Assembly (NCBI RefSeq): GCF_002994745.2
Contig: NC_037089.1
Location: forward strand, 87,940,347 to 88,004,346
Length of the DNA: 64,000 nt
DNA from: Rosa chinensis
Taxonomy: Eukaryota > Streptophyta > Magnoliopsida > Rosales > Rosaceae
Reading direction: 5' to 3'
A program made the translations under genes and the position numbers. The notes beneath the pieces are model-generated. The model had not been told where the DNA came from. It searched no databases and saw only the letters and a list, made by a program, of their open reading frames with translations. Shown piece after piece: positions 38,163-51,400 of this stretch. Each line of letters begins with the position of its first letter. The first letter of the stretch is position 1.

Positions 38163-38260
38163 GGTTTGGGTTGGTGAATCTCTATGTATGTGTTGATCAG
38201 AACAAACAGGCAGGCAGGCAAAGCGAGTGTGTGTGTATTTTTGTGGAGAGCTTGCAAATA
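37966..38260 (-). promoter_or_regulatory. 5' leader of the GYF gene with a likely intron
   Basis: On the minus strand CCATTTTC/GTAATCTGC (38060) and TTCCTGCAG/CAATTG (37983) form a plausible 78-bp leader intron ending 17 bases before the start codon. A GA microsatellite (CT on the coding strand) lies at 38136-38161. The transcription start is probably somewhat upstream of it. Confidence 0.5.
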
Positions 38261-38915
38261 TCTCTTCTCCTATTTATGCTATATTGCCATTCCAATTTCA
38301 TTTTTCAGTTAAATTTACTTTTTTTCTCAACTGTAAAATCTTTTTTTTTTTTCCTTATTGTGCGATATTTCCGCATCAGTTAAACTGTAAAACTACTTCG
38401 CTAGCTTCATTCACGTATATTTGTGTCTCCATTTTCCGCATCGGAAAAAATGGTTGTTACGTTAGAGATTTGAAAACGAAGGTTAAACCATCGCACATTT
38501 TTATTGAGAGCTCAAACATTACGCCGTGTGATTCAAGACCAAATTACCAAGAGAGTGACGATTAGATTTATTAGATATGCATTTGGCATACCACGTATCC
38601 AAAGTCGCATTACTCGACAAATGAAAATGATTAATCTAACAAAGTCAAAAGTTTTAACCTTTAAAACATATAAAATGGGGCACAAATAAATCATTGCCAG
38701 AGCAGAAAACCCAACATGGTATACCGAAGGCAAAAACTTGTCCATTAAGTCTGACACAAACAGTTGCAGCTTTCAGGAAATACGTCTTAAATACCAAATC
38801 ACTTTTAAGCAAAGCTGCATTTGATAAAAGGAAACAAAATCTCTGCTACAATAAGAAATCCAGTAGATACTCAGAAGCATAAACTAAGTAAAATCACAAT
38901 ACACCGTGACCAAAA
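38261..38915. other. Intergenic between GYF promoter and RPL7a 3' end
   Basis: AT-rich DNA with a poly-T run near 38340-38352. It should hold the GYF promoter on one side and the RPL7a 3' untranslated region on the other. No supported gene; the open frames here are short and motif-free. Confidence 0.5.
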
Positions 38916-40700
<1,785 letters not shown>

Positions 40701-40750
40701 TGCGGCAGCTGCTTCAATTTGCTTGGAAGACTGCGAAGTGCGAACGGCGT

Positions 40751-40899
40751 AAACCCTAAATGAAAACCTCGGGCTTATGTTTCGGTTATATACTAGCAAA
40801 CTGGGTCTGTATGCGGGCGGGGGCTTAGGTTAGTTAAAGCGCGAGTGCTTAAGCCCAATAACAAACAATGGGCCCAAATGGTTTAGGAGGGTGAGCCCA
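40751..40899 (-). promoter_or_regulatory. RPL7a promoter: telo-box, TATA box, three GCCCA site II motifs
   Basis: The telo-box AAACCCTAA is at 40751-40759, about 50 bases upstream of the ATG. A TATATAA sequence (minus strand) lies at about 40787-40793. GCCCA motifs (TGGGC on the gene strand) lie at 40853-40857, 40872-40876 and 40895-40899. The telo-box plus site II pairing is an established signature of plant translation-machinery promoters, and TCP factors such as TCP20 bind the site II motif. Confidence 0.75.
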
Positions 40900-41680
40900 A
40901 CCTAATCCAATATTTTAGGCTCGATAGAATATGTTGTGGTTGAGCGAGAACTCAATATCAAGCTCAATGAGAATTGGCTCGCAACAGCTTGAATATCCTT
41001 TGAAACTAGCTCAAATATGTTTGTGCTTAAGTATATTTAATTTTCACATTTGATGCTTTTAAAGAGTTAATTGTTGATTGTTGTTGTGGATGGTTACTCG
41101 TGATATTAAATGTCGATATCTTCATTCTTTTTAAGAAAACTTACTAATTACTTTATATATTTATGATCGAGCTAAGTCGCACCACATCTTAAAATACTAG
41201 CCAAATTTAATCTTTCTCATATTCATTTTGATTTGGCTCATTCACACCTCTAAACCTAGTATAAGTAAAACAAGAAAAATTATTTCAATACATAAACTTC
41301 TCAACATATACTAGCACAAAAGAAATAATTACAGCTCCACGTTTGGAAAATTCAATAAATGGTAGGACATAAGAAACCAGATCAATATATATATATATAT
41401 CAAAAGTTTGACGTTTACTACTCTAAATTATATTATCGGGATTATATTGAGTTTAACTCGTTTATATTTTGTTTGAATCATACTAAGCTAATCAGAAATT
41501 TGCTCTCCTAAAAATATAAACAACAACACACATTTACCTCAAATTAAGCTTAAACTTCATTTACTCATTCAATTAATCACTTGAGTTAACTCCAAGAACT
41601 TGCATTCACGTTCCAAAAACACCATTATTTGGTCCAGTAAAAATAAGAGAATTTTTAATTTTAATGTTGGTAGTCATAAC
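40900..41680. other. Upstream DNA between RPL7a and the Copia insertion
   Basis: AT-rich intergenic sequence with a short TA microsatellite near 41386-41400. No gene seen. Together with 48044-48407 it formed one divergent intergenic region between RPL7a and ARP2 before the Copia element inserted. Confidence 0.55.
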
Positions 41681-42209
41681 TGTAATATCAGCAATAACAT
41701 ATGTGAACTAGTCTTATATATTGTTCATATCAGACACCAGTAGCAAGCTTTTCTGAACTCAAATTAGAGTACAATATGGTTTACTTACATGTGTATATGT
41801 ATATGTGTATTAACTTAATCGAGTTAATAATATGTATGTATATGTAAGTACCTATCTGTTATGAATTAAATTCAAAAGTATGATGATTAAGACAAAACGG
41901 ATTAGGACAAGCAGTTATTTAGACAGTTCCTTGATGGAAGGAACTGTCATGCAACTGCACCAAAATCAGTTTATAAACTGGAACCTTCATCTTTTGGTCC
42001 CTGCTAGAACACAGCAATATTCTCATTCTGATTTGTCCCATCAAGCAAACTGGAGAAGATATAGTGTGGATCTAGGAGAAGATCAAAATGGATTCCAACA
42101 CCAGTCAACCAAGTTAGTTTACTCAATCATTCAGTTTATATTAACATTTGATTTATTTTCTGAGATAGCTTTCTAGGACATCAAGTTATTTCTTTAATGT
42201 TCTTCAACA
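41681..42209 (+). repeat. 5' LTR of the Copia element
   Basis: A 529-bp direct repeat identical to 47515-48043. The promoter should lie here; GTCTTATATATTG near 41710-41722 is a possible TATA region. The 98-codon frame in each LTR is not a known protein. Confidence 0.95.
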
Positions 42210-42964
42210 ATTGGTATCAGAGCATCTATACTCAGATTTAAATCAATGTTTGTTTAATTTTTGATAAGTTAAATGATCTGGGGCATTATTTTGAAATGCT
42301 GTTCATGAATATTTACATGCATATCAATAGCACTGCAGAAATTCATCAAACCATGTTGATTATTCTGTATCATATTTATATTGAATGCAATACTATTACT
42401 GTCATTTCCTTGATTTATAACTATATATATGTGCTTCTAATAATTATACATATGAGTTCAAGATCATATCTGCATATTTCAGTATAATACATAATGCTGC
42501 CACAGTAGCCATGTTTACATTGATGTATGCAGTAAATTAATGAGCATTCTTTTACATATGATCTGATATATATGTGTACAATACTAACAAATTAGTTGGC
42601 ATATATATACTTAGACATACTTCTCAGAAAGAATCATCAAGAAAACTTGAAGATTTAGAATAAGATCTAACTTCCAAAGCAGTTAGACATCCTGAAACTA
42701 AATTTTCTTATCAAACATATATGACAGATTACAGATCTTCATGCATTTCGTTAAAGATATGTGTATCACAAATGATACCAATTTCTTGAAAATGAAACAT
42801 GCACATTCATCTGCTTATATGATATTCATTAAATGTTTTTCAAGAGAATTAACATTGGGATGTGCATATATATAAATTTTCTGGTATAAAGTGAAACTGG
42901 AACTGTATTATATATGCAAATACAGATATGAATGACTGATTTAAGTTGAAAATTCATTCCAGCA

Positions 42965-45900
42965 ATGCATTTTCCTATGAGCATCAATCAAATTGAATTG
43001 CTCAATGGACTGAACTTCAAGAAATGGAAGGGAGATATAGAACTCAACCTGGGCATTCTGGACTTTGACCATGTGCTTAAGGAAGACCCACCCGCTGAGT
43101 TGCCTGCAACAGCATCTAAGGAAGCAAGAGACAGGTATCAACAATGGCACAAGCACAACAGAATGGCACTAATTTGCATCAAGAAGAGTATGACTGATGC
43201 AGTCAAGGGAGGCATACCAGATTCTGAGTTTGCACAAGTCTACTTCAATTCAATTGCTGAGAAGTATAGGGTCTCTGACAAGGCTGAAATTAGCACACTC
43301 ATGAATGCACTGACTGGGATGAAATACAATGGACATGGAAGCATAAGAGAGTACATTATGAAAGGAATTGACATTGCAGGAAAGCTGAAAGGCCTGAATA
43401 TGAACATTGATGATCCTTTTCTGGTGCATATGTTGCTGAATTCGTTCCCTGATCAATATAGCCATCTCAAGAGCCTCTATAACACACAGAAAGAAAAATG
43501 GAGTCTTAATGAACTGATTTCCATTTGTGTGCAGGAGGAAGATGAAGTGATCAAAAGGGGAAAGGCAGTAAGCATCAACTACATTGCCAAGCCAAAGTCT
43601 AAGAAAAACTTTGGCAACAAGAACTTTAAGGCTAGTTCTTCAAAATCTGGTGTGAAGACTGATCTGAACAAAAACAAGTCTCTCAGCAAAAATGGTCCAA
43701 TGAAATGTTTCTTTTGCAAGAAAACTGGTCATTTCAAGAAGGACTGTGAGGGTTTCAAAAATTGGCTGAACAAGAAAGGTACTTTTTTGTTAAAATCAAT
43801 TTTCGCTTTAGAGTCTCATGCATCTGTTAGTAAAACTTCATGGTGGTTTGACACTGGTTCACCCATACATATTGTTAATTCTTTGCAGGGATTATCAAGC
43901 CAAACAATCCCAAAGAAGAATGAAACAAGGGTATGCACTGCAAGTGGCCAAAGGGTGGCAGTTCAAGCTGTAGGAAGTGTCAAATTAGTATTTAGGAATA
44001 AGTATGTACTAGTATTAGATAATGTGTATTGTATTCCTTCAATAAAGAGAAACCTAATATCTGGTTCTCTATTTGTAATGGATGATGCTTTCAGCTTTTC
44101 AAGCAATAATAGGTCTATGTATTTCTATGAAAATTCATCTTGTTTTGGTGATGCTACTTTGATAGATGGTTACTGGCATGTCAATTGCATAAATGCAGCT
44201 TTTGAAAAACATCAAGTTTTCAATATTTCAAAAACTGTTGGTGTTAAAAGAAAGCACAAACAGCATGTATCTTCTTTTCTTTGGCACAGAAGGCTAGGAC
44301 ATGTTTCAAAACAAAGGCTTCACGAATTAGTGAAACAAGAAATTTTACCTGCATTAGACTTTAGTGATTTTGAAACTTGTGTGGACTGTTTGAAAGGAAA
44401 AATGACAAGTCAAAGAAATTTCAGTTCCAAAAGGTCTGCAACCTTGCTTGAATTAATTCACACAGATGTTTGTGGTCCATTTCCTGTCAATACCATTTGT
44501 GGAAATTCATATTTTGTGACCTTCATTGATGATTTTTCAAGATATTGCTTTGTGTATTTAATTTCTGAAAAATCACAAGTGATTGATGTTTTCAAAATCT
44601 TCAAAACTGAAGTAGAGAGACAAACAGAAAGACTTATTAAAGTCATAAGGTCAGATCGAGGAGGTGAGTACTATGGAAAATATTCAGAAAAAGGGCAACA
44701 TAAAGGACCTTTCGCTGCATATCTAGAACAATGCGGCATTGTTGCTCAATATACCACCCCATATACACCACACCAGAATGGTGTATCTGAAAGAAGAAAT
44801 AGAACATTAATGAACATGGTTAGAAGCATGTTCTGCAGATCAGGATTACCAAGGTTCTTGTGGGGAGAGGCTTTGAAAACAGCTAACTATATCTGCAATA
44901 GAACACCAAGCAAGGCTGTCAACAACACTCCATTTGAAAATTGGTGTGGTTACAAACCAAGCCTCAACCATCTTCATGTTTGGGGCTGCAGGGCAGAAGC
45001 AAGAATTTACAATGGAGAAAATGACAAGCTTGAGTCCAAATCAATCAGTGCATACTTCATTGGTTATTCAGAAAAGTCTAAGGGATTCAAGTTTTACTGT
45101 CATACAAGGCATAACAGAATTTTTGAGACACATAGAGCAACATTCTTTGATGAAATGTTTGATCAAAGTGAAGATATGATTATGGATAATGATGTGGGAC
45201 AACAATTTCATCACATGGAAAGCTGGTTTATATTTCCAGAAATACTGCAATCTCTTGCAGTAGATGTATTCCAAGAACCAATCATAGAAAATCAAACTCA
45301 AGCAGTCAATGAGGTAGAACCAGTTATTGAAGATGATCATCCCCAGGAAAATGTAGAAATGCCAGAACCAATCATTCAAGAACAACCAGTTTTGAGGAGG
45401 TCAGGAAGAGCAAGAAAATCTGCAATATCAAGTGATTATCATTTGTTCTTGACTGCAGTTGACTTTGATTTGGGGGAAGAAAATGATCCAACCTCATTAA
45501 AAGAGGCTATGCAATCTGATAATAGTCACAAATGGAAGCTTGCTATGGAGGATGAACTTAAAAGCATGTCACAAAATGGGGTTTGGACACTGGTTGACAA
45601 AACTGCAGATTTAAAGCCAATTGGATGCAAATGGGTTTACAAGACCAAAAGAGATGCAAATGGCAGAATAGAGAGGTACAAGGCTAGACTTGTGGCAAAA
45701 GGGTACAATCAGAAAGAAGGGATAGACTACAATGAGACTTTTTCACCAGTCTCAACCAAAGATGCCTTTAGAGTGATAATGGCATTGGTGGCACATTTCG
45801 ACCTAGAATTACATCAAATGGATGTTAAAACTGCTTTTCTGAATGGAGATTTGCAGGAGCATATCTACATGCTTCAACCAGAAGGCTTTATAAAAGATGA

Positions 45901-47062
45901 GAAAAAAGTCTGCAAGCTTAACAAGTCAATTTATGGATTGAAGCAAGCATCCAGGCAATGGTATTTAAAATTTGATGCTGTGATTTCAAATTTTGGTTTT
46001 GAAGAAAACAAGTTGGATGAATGTGTATACTGCAAGGTTAGTGGGAGTCATTTCATATTTTTAATTTTATATGTAGATGACATCCTGTTAGCTAGCAGCA
46101 ATGTTGGTTTGCTTAAAGCCACAAAAGAATTTCTGATGAAAAACTTTGACATGAAAGATATGGGGGAAGCTCACTATGTGCTTGGAATAGAAATTAGCAG
46201 AAATAGAAAACAATGCATGTTAGGATTGTCACAAAAGAATTACATAGATAAAATTATGCACAGGTTTGGGATGGAGAAATGCAGGTCAGGGAGTGCACCT
46301 ATTTCTAAAGGTGATAAACTGCACAAAGGGCAGTGTCCTCAAAATATGTTAGAAAGGAAAAGTATGGAGGATGTACCCTATGCAAAATTGGTTGGAAGTC
46401 TTATGTATGCACAAGTTTGTACCAGGCCAGATATAAGCTTTGCAGTGAATATGTTGTCTAGATATCAATCAAATGCTGGCCATGAGCATTGGATTGCAGG
46501 GAAAAAGGTGTTGAGGTACTTGAAAAATACTAGAGATCACATGATGGTGTACAGAAGGATCGAAGATCAAGAGTTAAAAGTAGAGTGTTATACGGATGCC
46601 TCATACAAGCAAGATTTGGATGATTTAAAATCAACATCAGGCTACATTTTCATGCTTGCAGGAGGAGCAGTTTCATGGAAAACCAGTAAGCAATCACTGA
46701 CCGCTACTTCCACCTTTCAAGCAGAATATATTGCCATATATGAGGCAACTGCCCATGCTTTGTGGTTAAGGAATTTCATTTCCAGAATGAAAGTAGTAGA
46801 CACAATTGAAAGGCCATTGGTTATATATTGTGACAATGCAGCAGCTGTATTTTTTTCTAAGAACAACAGAAGGACATCTGGTTCAAGGAACATAGATGTG
46901 AAATATTTCTCAGTAAGAGAAAGTGTGAGAGACAATGAGATAGAGGTGACAAAGATTGGTACAAGGGAACAGCTTGCAGATCCACTGACCAAGGCACTGC
47001 CAGTCTCAGTGTTTATTGATCATGTGGGAAATATGGGAGTTTTAGGTAGTTTTCATAATTAA
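42965..47062 (+). CDS. Copia gag-pol polyprotein
   Basis: A single uninterrupted 1365-codon frame holds all domains in Copia order. Gag starts MHFPMSINQIELLNGLNF and ends with a CX2CX4HX4C zinc knuckle (CFFCKKTGHFKKDC, about residues 248-261). The aspartic protease has WWFDTGS (about 294-300). Integrase shows the HHCC finger (RRLGH..CVDCLKGK from about 440), then the DDE catalytic residues in HTDVCGPF, RSDRGGEY and GVSERRNR. Reverse transcriptase runs from VWTLVDK (about 872) through KARLVAKGY to the catalytic YVDDILLAS (about 1034). RNase H has YTDASY (about 1208) and ends near AEYIA. No stop or frameshift is seen. A second in-frame Met lies five codons in (MSINQ). No envelope-type frame is present. 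Confidence 0.97.
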   Translation: MHFPMSINQIELLNGLNFKKWKGDIELNLGILDFDHVLKEDPPAELPATASKEARDRYQQWHKHNRMALICIKKSMTDAVKGGIPDSEFAQVYFNSIAEKYRVSDKAEISTLMNALTGMKYNGHGSIREYIMKGIDIAGKLKGLNMNIDDPFLVHMLLNSFPDQYSHLKSLYNTQKEKWSLNELISICVQEEDEVIKRGKAVSINYIAKPKSKKNFGNKNFKASSSKSGVKTDLNKNKSLSKNGPMKCFFCKKTGHFKKDCEGFKNWLNKKGTFLLKSIFALESHASVSKTSWWFDTGSPIHIVNSLQGLSSQTIPKKNETRVCTASGQRVAVQAVGSVKLVFRNKYVLVLDNVYCIPSIKRNLISGSLFVMDDAFSFSSNNRSMYFYENSSCFGDATLIDGYWHVNCINAAFEKHQVFNISKTVGVKRKHKQHVSSFLWHRRLGHVSKQRLHELVKQEILPALDFSDFETCVDCLKGKMTSQRNFSSKRSATLLELIHTDVCGPFPVNTICGNSYFVTFIDDFSRYCFVYLISEKSQVIDVFKIFKTEVERQTERLIKVIRSDRGGEYYGKYSEKGQHKGPFAAYLEQCGIVAQYTTPYTPHQNGVSERRNRTLMNMVRSMFCRSGLPRFLWGEALKTANYICNRTPSKAVNNTPFENWCGYKPSLNHLHVWGCRAEARIYNGENDKLESKSISAYFIGYSEKSKGFKFYCHTRHNRIFETHRATFFDEMFDQSEDMIMDNDVGQQFHHMESWFIFPEILQSLAVDVFQEPIIENQTQAVNEVEPVIEDDHPQENVEMPEPIIQEQPVLRRSGRARKSAISSDYHLFLTAVDFDLGEENDPTSLKEAMQSDNSHKWKLAMEDELKSMSQNGVWTLVDKTADLKPIGCKWVYKTKRDANGRIERYKARLVAKGYNQKEGIDYNETFSPVSTKDAFRVIMALVAHFDLELHQMDVKTAFLNGDLQEHIYMLQPEGFIKDEKKVCKLNKSIYGLKQASRQWYLKFDAVISNFGFEENKLDECVYCKVSGSHFIFLILYVDDILLASSNVGLLKATKEFLMKNFDMKDMGEAHYVLGIEISRNRKQCMLGLSQKNYIDKIMHRFGMEKCRSGSAPISKGDKLHKGQCPQNMLERKSMEDVPYAKLVGSLMYAQVCTRPDISFAVNMLSRYQSNAGHEHWIAGKKVLRYLKNTRDHMMVYRRIEDQELKVECYTDASYKQDLDDLKSTSGYIFMLAGGAVSWKTSKQSLTATSTFQAEYIAIYEATAHALWLRNFISRMKVVDTIERPLVIYCDNAAAVFFSKNNRRTSGSRNIDVKYFSVRESVRDNEIEVTKIGTREQLADPLTKALPVSVFIDHVGNMGVLGSFHN

Positions 47063-47514
47063 CAATGCAATCTGCTATGAAACTATCAAGTAATACAGTA
47101 AATTAGTATTGCAAACAGTTGATTATTTCAGTCTTCATATAATCTTGAATAAAATCACTTTATTCAAAGCTGCATTACTGCATAATTCATTGTGTATATA
47201 CATTTAAGTATAGCTGACTTTATATCAGCAAGCATGCAGCAAATTAATTCCATCAGGATCATTTAGACTTGCAAATCGATTAATATATATGGCAAGCATG
47301 ATCATACTAGTGGTAATCCATGTAATTCAGTTTACCATATTGTGGTTATAAAAGATTAATGATTTGTCAATTCATTATACTCTTTTATGATTCAATGTGG
47401 TGGAGCTTAATTGACAGGATTTTGAAGGCAGATAGTAAATTGAGTTCAAGTGCACATTAAAGGAAAGGGCTTGCTGAAATTTGGATATAATATAATCCTA
47501 GTTCAGTGGGAGAT

Positions 47515-48043
47515 TGTAATATCAGCAATAACATATGTGAACTAGTCTTATATATTGTTCATATCAGACACCAGTAGCAAGCTTTTCTGAACTCAAATTA
47601 GAGTACAATATGGTTTACTTACATGTGTATATGTATATGTGTATTAACTTAATCGAGTTAATAATATGTATGTATATGTAAGTACCTATCTGTTATGAAT
47701 TAAATTCAAAAGTATGATGATTAAGACAAAACGGATTAGGACAAGCAGTTATTTAGACAGTTCCTTGATGGAAGGAACTGTCATGCAACTGCACCAAAAT
47801 CAGTTTATAAACTGGAACCTTCATCTTTTGGTCCCTGCTAGAACACAGCAATATTCTCATTCTGATTTGTCCCATCAAGCAAACTGGAGAAGATATAGTG
47901 TGGATCTAGGAGAAGATCAAAATGGATTCCAACACCAGTCAACCAAGTTAGTTTACTCAATCATTCAGTTTATATTAACATTTGATTTATTTTCTGAGAT
48001 AGCTTTCTAGGACATCAAGTTATTTCTTTAATGTTCTTCAACA
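47515..48043 (+). repeat. 3' LTR of the Copia element
   Basis: A 529-bp repeat identical to the 5' LTR at 41681-42209, preceded by the polypurine tract and followed by the ATAAC target duplication. Confidence 0.95.
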
Positions 48044-48081
48044 ATAACGACAACGGTTAAGAAAACTGAAATACACGATTC

Positions 48082-48290
48082 ATGATGTCGTTTTTGTACA
48101 TATAGCTCTAGGAGATGTAATCAGGCAGCGCATGTTTTAGCAAAAAATACGTTTTTGTTTCCTGTATTTCAAGTTTGGGTTGAGGAAGAGGCACAATGAC
48201 TCTCCCGTGTACTTATTTCTGATGTAATTATCCAAGATTGCTTTTTAATGCAATTCTTATTTCTCTAAAAAAAAAAAAATGATGTCGTTT
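48082..48290 (+). mobile_element. 5'-truncated LINE tail in the ARP2 upstream region
   Basis: A 185-bp insert (48094-48278) ends in a run of A and is flanked by ATGATGTCGTTT at 48082-48093 and 48279-48290. One frame reads SRRCNQAAHVLAKNTF and ends VWVEEEAQ then stop, the typical C-terminal end of the RNase H-like domain of plant LINE ORF2 (R.CN..AHVLAK..). It is therefore the last bit of a LINE 3' end, inserted by target-primed reverse transcription about 120 bp before the ARP2 start codon. Confidence 0.8.
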
Positions 48291-48407
48291 CTGTAGGCGT
48301 TGAAGAAAGCAAAGCCCGTCACTCTTTCCTGCGTCTACTTGAAGTAATGTGGTCGATGAAAATCATCACAAAAAACCAACGAGAGCCATAGATAGCTTCA
48401 GCTCATC

Positions 48408-51400
48408 ATGAACAACCGCAAAGTCGTCGTCTGCGACAACGGCACCGGAGTACTAACTTTTTCCGAATTTCATTTCGATCCTCATGAACAATTACCTCTG
48501 CTTTAGATCTGAATCAATCTGTATTCTGGGTTTAATCTGCAGTATGTGAAATGTGGGTTTGCCGGAGAGAACTTCCCTACATCTGTGTTCCCCTGCGTAG
48601 TTGGAAGGCCGTTGCTTCGCTATGAGGAATCACTCATGGAACAAGAAATCAAGGTCCAAACTTTCACCACTCTTTGACATAAAAAAAAGGTTGAAATTTT
48701 AGCGTGTTTCTTAATTTTCCTTTATATTTTGGTGTGAATTCGCGTAGGATATTATTGTGGGGGAAGCTTGCGCAGAGTTTCGACACCAATTGGAGATAAA
48801 CTACCCTGTTAACAATGGCATTGTGCAGAACTGGGATGATATGGGTCATGTCTGGGACCATGCATTCTATAGTGAGCTAAAAGTATACTTCTTGTTGCCT
48901 TTGGTTGTTTTTGGCCGTATAGTTTTGTTGGGATGGTTGATAACTCTGATTTCTATTGTTTGTCGACAGATAGATCCTACTGAATGCCATATATTACTCA
49001 CAGACCCTCCTCTCAATCCCTTGAAGAACCGCGAAAAGATGGTCTGTTTTTGCGGTTTCTTTATTAGGCAGTGGCTTAGTTTGGTTCATTTATGTGTACT
49101 GCAGTGAATATTATTGTTGGCCTCTCGTGATTTGGCTTGATTCAATGTTTCAGATCGAGACCATGTTTGAGAAGTACAATTTTGCTGGCGTCTTCATTCA
49201 AATTCAAGCTGTTTTAACACTGTATGCTCAAGGTGCTTATAGAGATGATTGAAGGTTAAATGTTTATATTGCTGTTCTTACCCCAATTCGTTTGTTCCCC
49301 CTATTTTTGTTTGTACAAAAAAGCATGTCTTTTCGAATGCTGCACTTTGAGCTCTGCAGATACACAAGAAAAGTGAAAGCACTTGGTTGCTTGCTAACAG
49401 GATTATATTTCTAAAACTTTTGCTTCTTTTTGACATGTGATTAAGCATTTCCTTCTTTCTGCAGGATTGCTGACAGGATTAGTTATTGACTCTGGTGATG
49501 GCGTTACTCATGTGGTAAATACCTGAATTACAACTTTTATGTTATGTATTACAAGTTTTTGGATTGGTTGGTGTAGTGTATCACTTTTTAATTACATATT
49601 TAAGCTGATTAGTTCTCAAAAATTTCAAAGGAATAAGACCAATTTCAGGAAATCATTGCCTTTGAATCTATACCGTATCTAAATTATTTTGGCTTCAACC
49701 CCCCAGGTTCCAGTTGTTGATGGCTACTCATTTCCTCATCTTACAAAGCGAATGAATGTAGCTGGCCGGCACATAACATCCTATCTTGTTGATTTGCTCT
49801 CACGGAGGGGGTGAGAACCAACTGCTCATAACTTAGTAACATCAGTATTGTTTGCATTACTCTTCGGTTATTTAGAGAAACTTCATTGAGTTGAGAAATT
49901 CTACCTTTCTTTCTTTCAGGTATGCAATGAATAGGACGGCTGATTTTGAGAGTGTTAGGGAAATCAAAGAGAAGCTCTGCTATATAAGGTAAACAAAATT
50001 CTTATGCCATATTTTAATCTTCTGGAACTTATTGATTACATTATTCATCATATGTCCCATTTGGTGCAGTTATGATTACAAAAGGGAGTATCAGTTAGGA
50101 CTGGAGACAACCATACTTGTAAAGAATTACACTGTAAGTTGAATTCTTTTTGGCATCTTGTTAGTGTTTATACAGTCATTTAATTTTCTTGTACCAAAAA
50201 AGTGGCAATTCTTTAAAACATGACTGGACTGTAGAGATATAGTCAGGGGGAGCTACAATCTCCGTTCGTCTTCTATCTGCATATATGTCCCTCTATATGT
50301 TTGTCTAAGTAATGCCAGTTATTTCTCTTATTTGCACCGTTAAATTTCTTTCTGATTAAACATTGGTCTATATTTTAGGTTTTAGTCGGTCACTTTTCTG
50401 TATGATTTTGAGCAGTTATAGCATTGACCAATTTATTGATCTGAATTCACTGATATATGTTGGTATAATCAGCTGCCAGATGGAAGGGTGATCAAAGTCG
50501 GCACTGAAAGGTTCCAGGCTCCCGAGGCTCTTTTCACACCTGTAATTTTCCAGTCTTTATGTGCTCTTTTCTGGATATTGTTTAATTTAAATTCTTCTCT
50601 AGTCAATCATATTACTTTTAGTAGTTGTTCACTACTAGAAACAGTTATCATTTCTTTAAAGTGATATTAGTACCTGCAACGCTGGTTTGTGGGAACCAAA
50701 TTAGACATTTTGGTAAATTTGGAGGTTTTAAAATTCACAAGTATCTTCATTATACAGGAACTTATAGATGTTGAAGGTGATGGGATGGCTGACATGGTGT
50801 TCCGCTGCATTCAGGAAATGGATATTGACAATAGGATGATGGTACTAATTTGAATTGCATTTCAAATCAGCATTGATCAATTCTGTATTTGTTTGATGGG
50901 ATTTGCAATTCCTCTATCAGTTCTAAATGAAGATTTCTTTAGTACAGCATGCTTTTTGTACCTAAACTTACCAGTATATAGTTTTAAAAGTGTAAATGGA
51001 ATTCCTTGTTTGCAGCTTTACCAGCATATAGTTTTAAGTGGAGGGAGCACGATGTATCCTGGATTACCCAGTCGGTAAAATCTTAACCCTTCTTTGCATG
51101 ACTTCTGATTGGTGTAGTTTTTGTCAAGGAATATTCAATGTGTATATCAAGTTTCTGTATGTTTGATAACTTTGAATGAAACTAAAACTACTCTTTAGTC
51201 CCAATCTTGGTCATTTATTATTGTTTTCCTACTTATGTGTCAAGAATCTGCAACGTCACTTCCTCAGTAGTATGAACCCATTTGCATTCTCACTCTCTCA
51301 TCAAATACATATGAGATTAGATAACTTATATATGGAGTTTCAGAATCTCAAGTATGAGTTCCATGATCTCTTTTTGAAGACTGAACAAAGTGAACTCTTT

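Larger units (their letters stand above)
41681..48043 (+). mobile_element. Intact Ty1/Copia LTR retrotransposon
   Basis: LTRs of 529 bp (41681-42209 and 47515-48043) start TGTAATATCA and end TCAACA. By eye they are identical. The perfect 5-bp target duplication ATAAC flanks the element (41676-41680 and 48044-48048). A primer binding site TGGTATCAGAGC (42212-42223), matching the initiator methionine tRNA, follows the 5' LTR, and a polypurine tract GTGGGAGAT (47506-47514) precedes the 3' LTR. One long open frame encodes the whole polyprotein. All parts for transposition in cis are present, so this copy is very young and possibly still competent. Confidence 0.97.
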
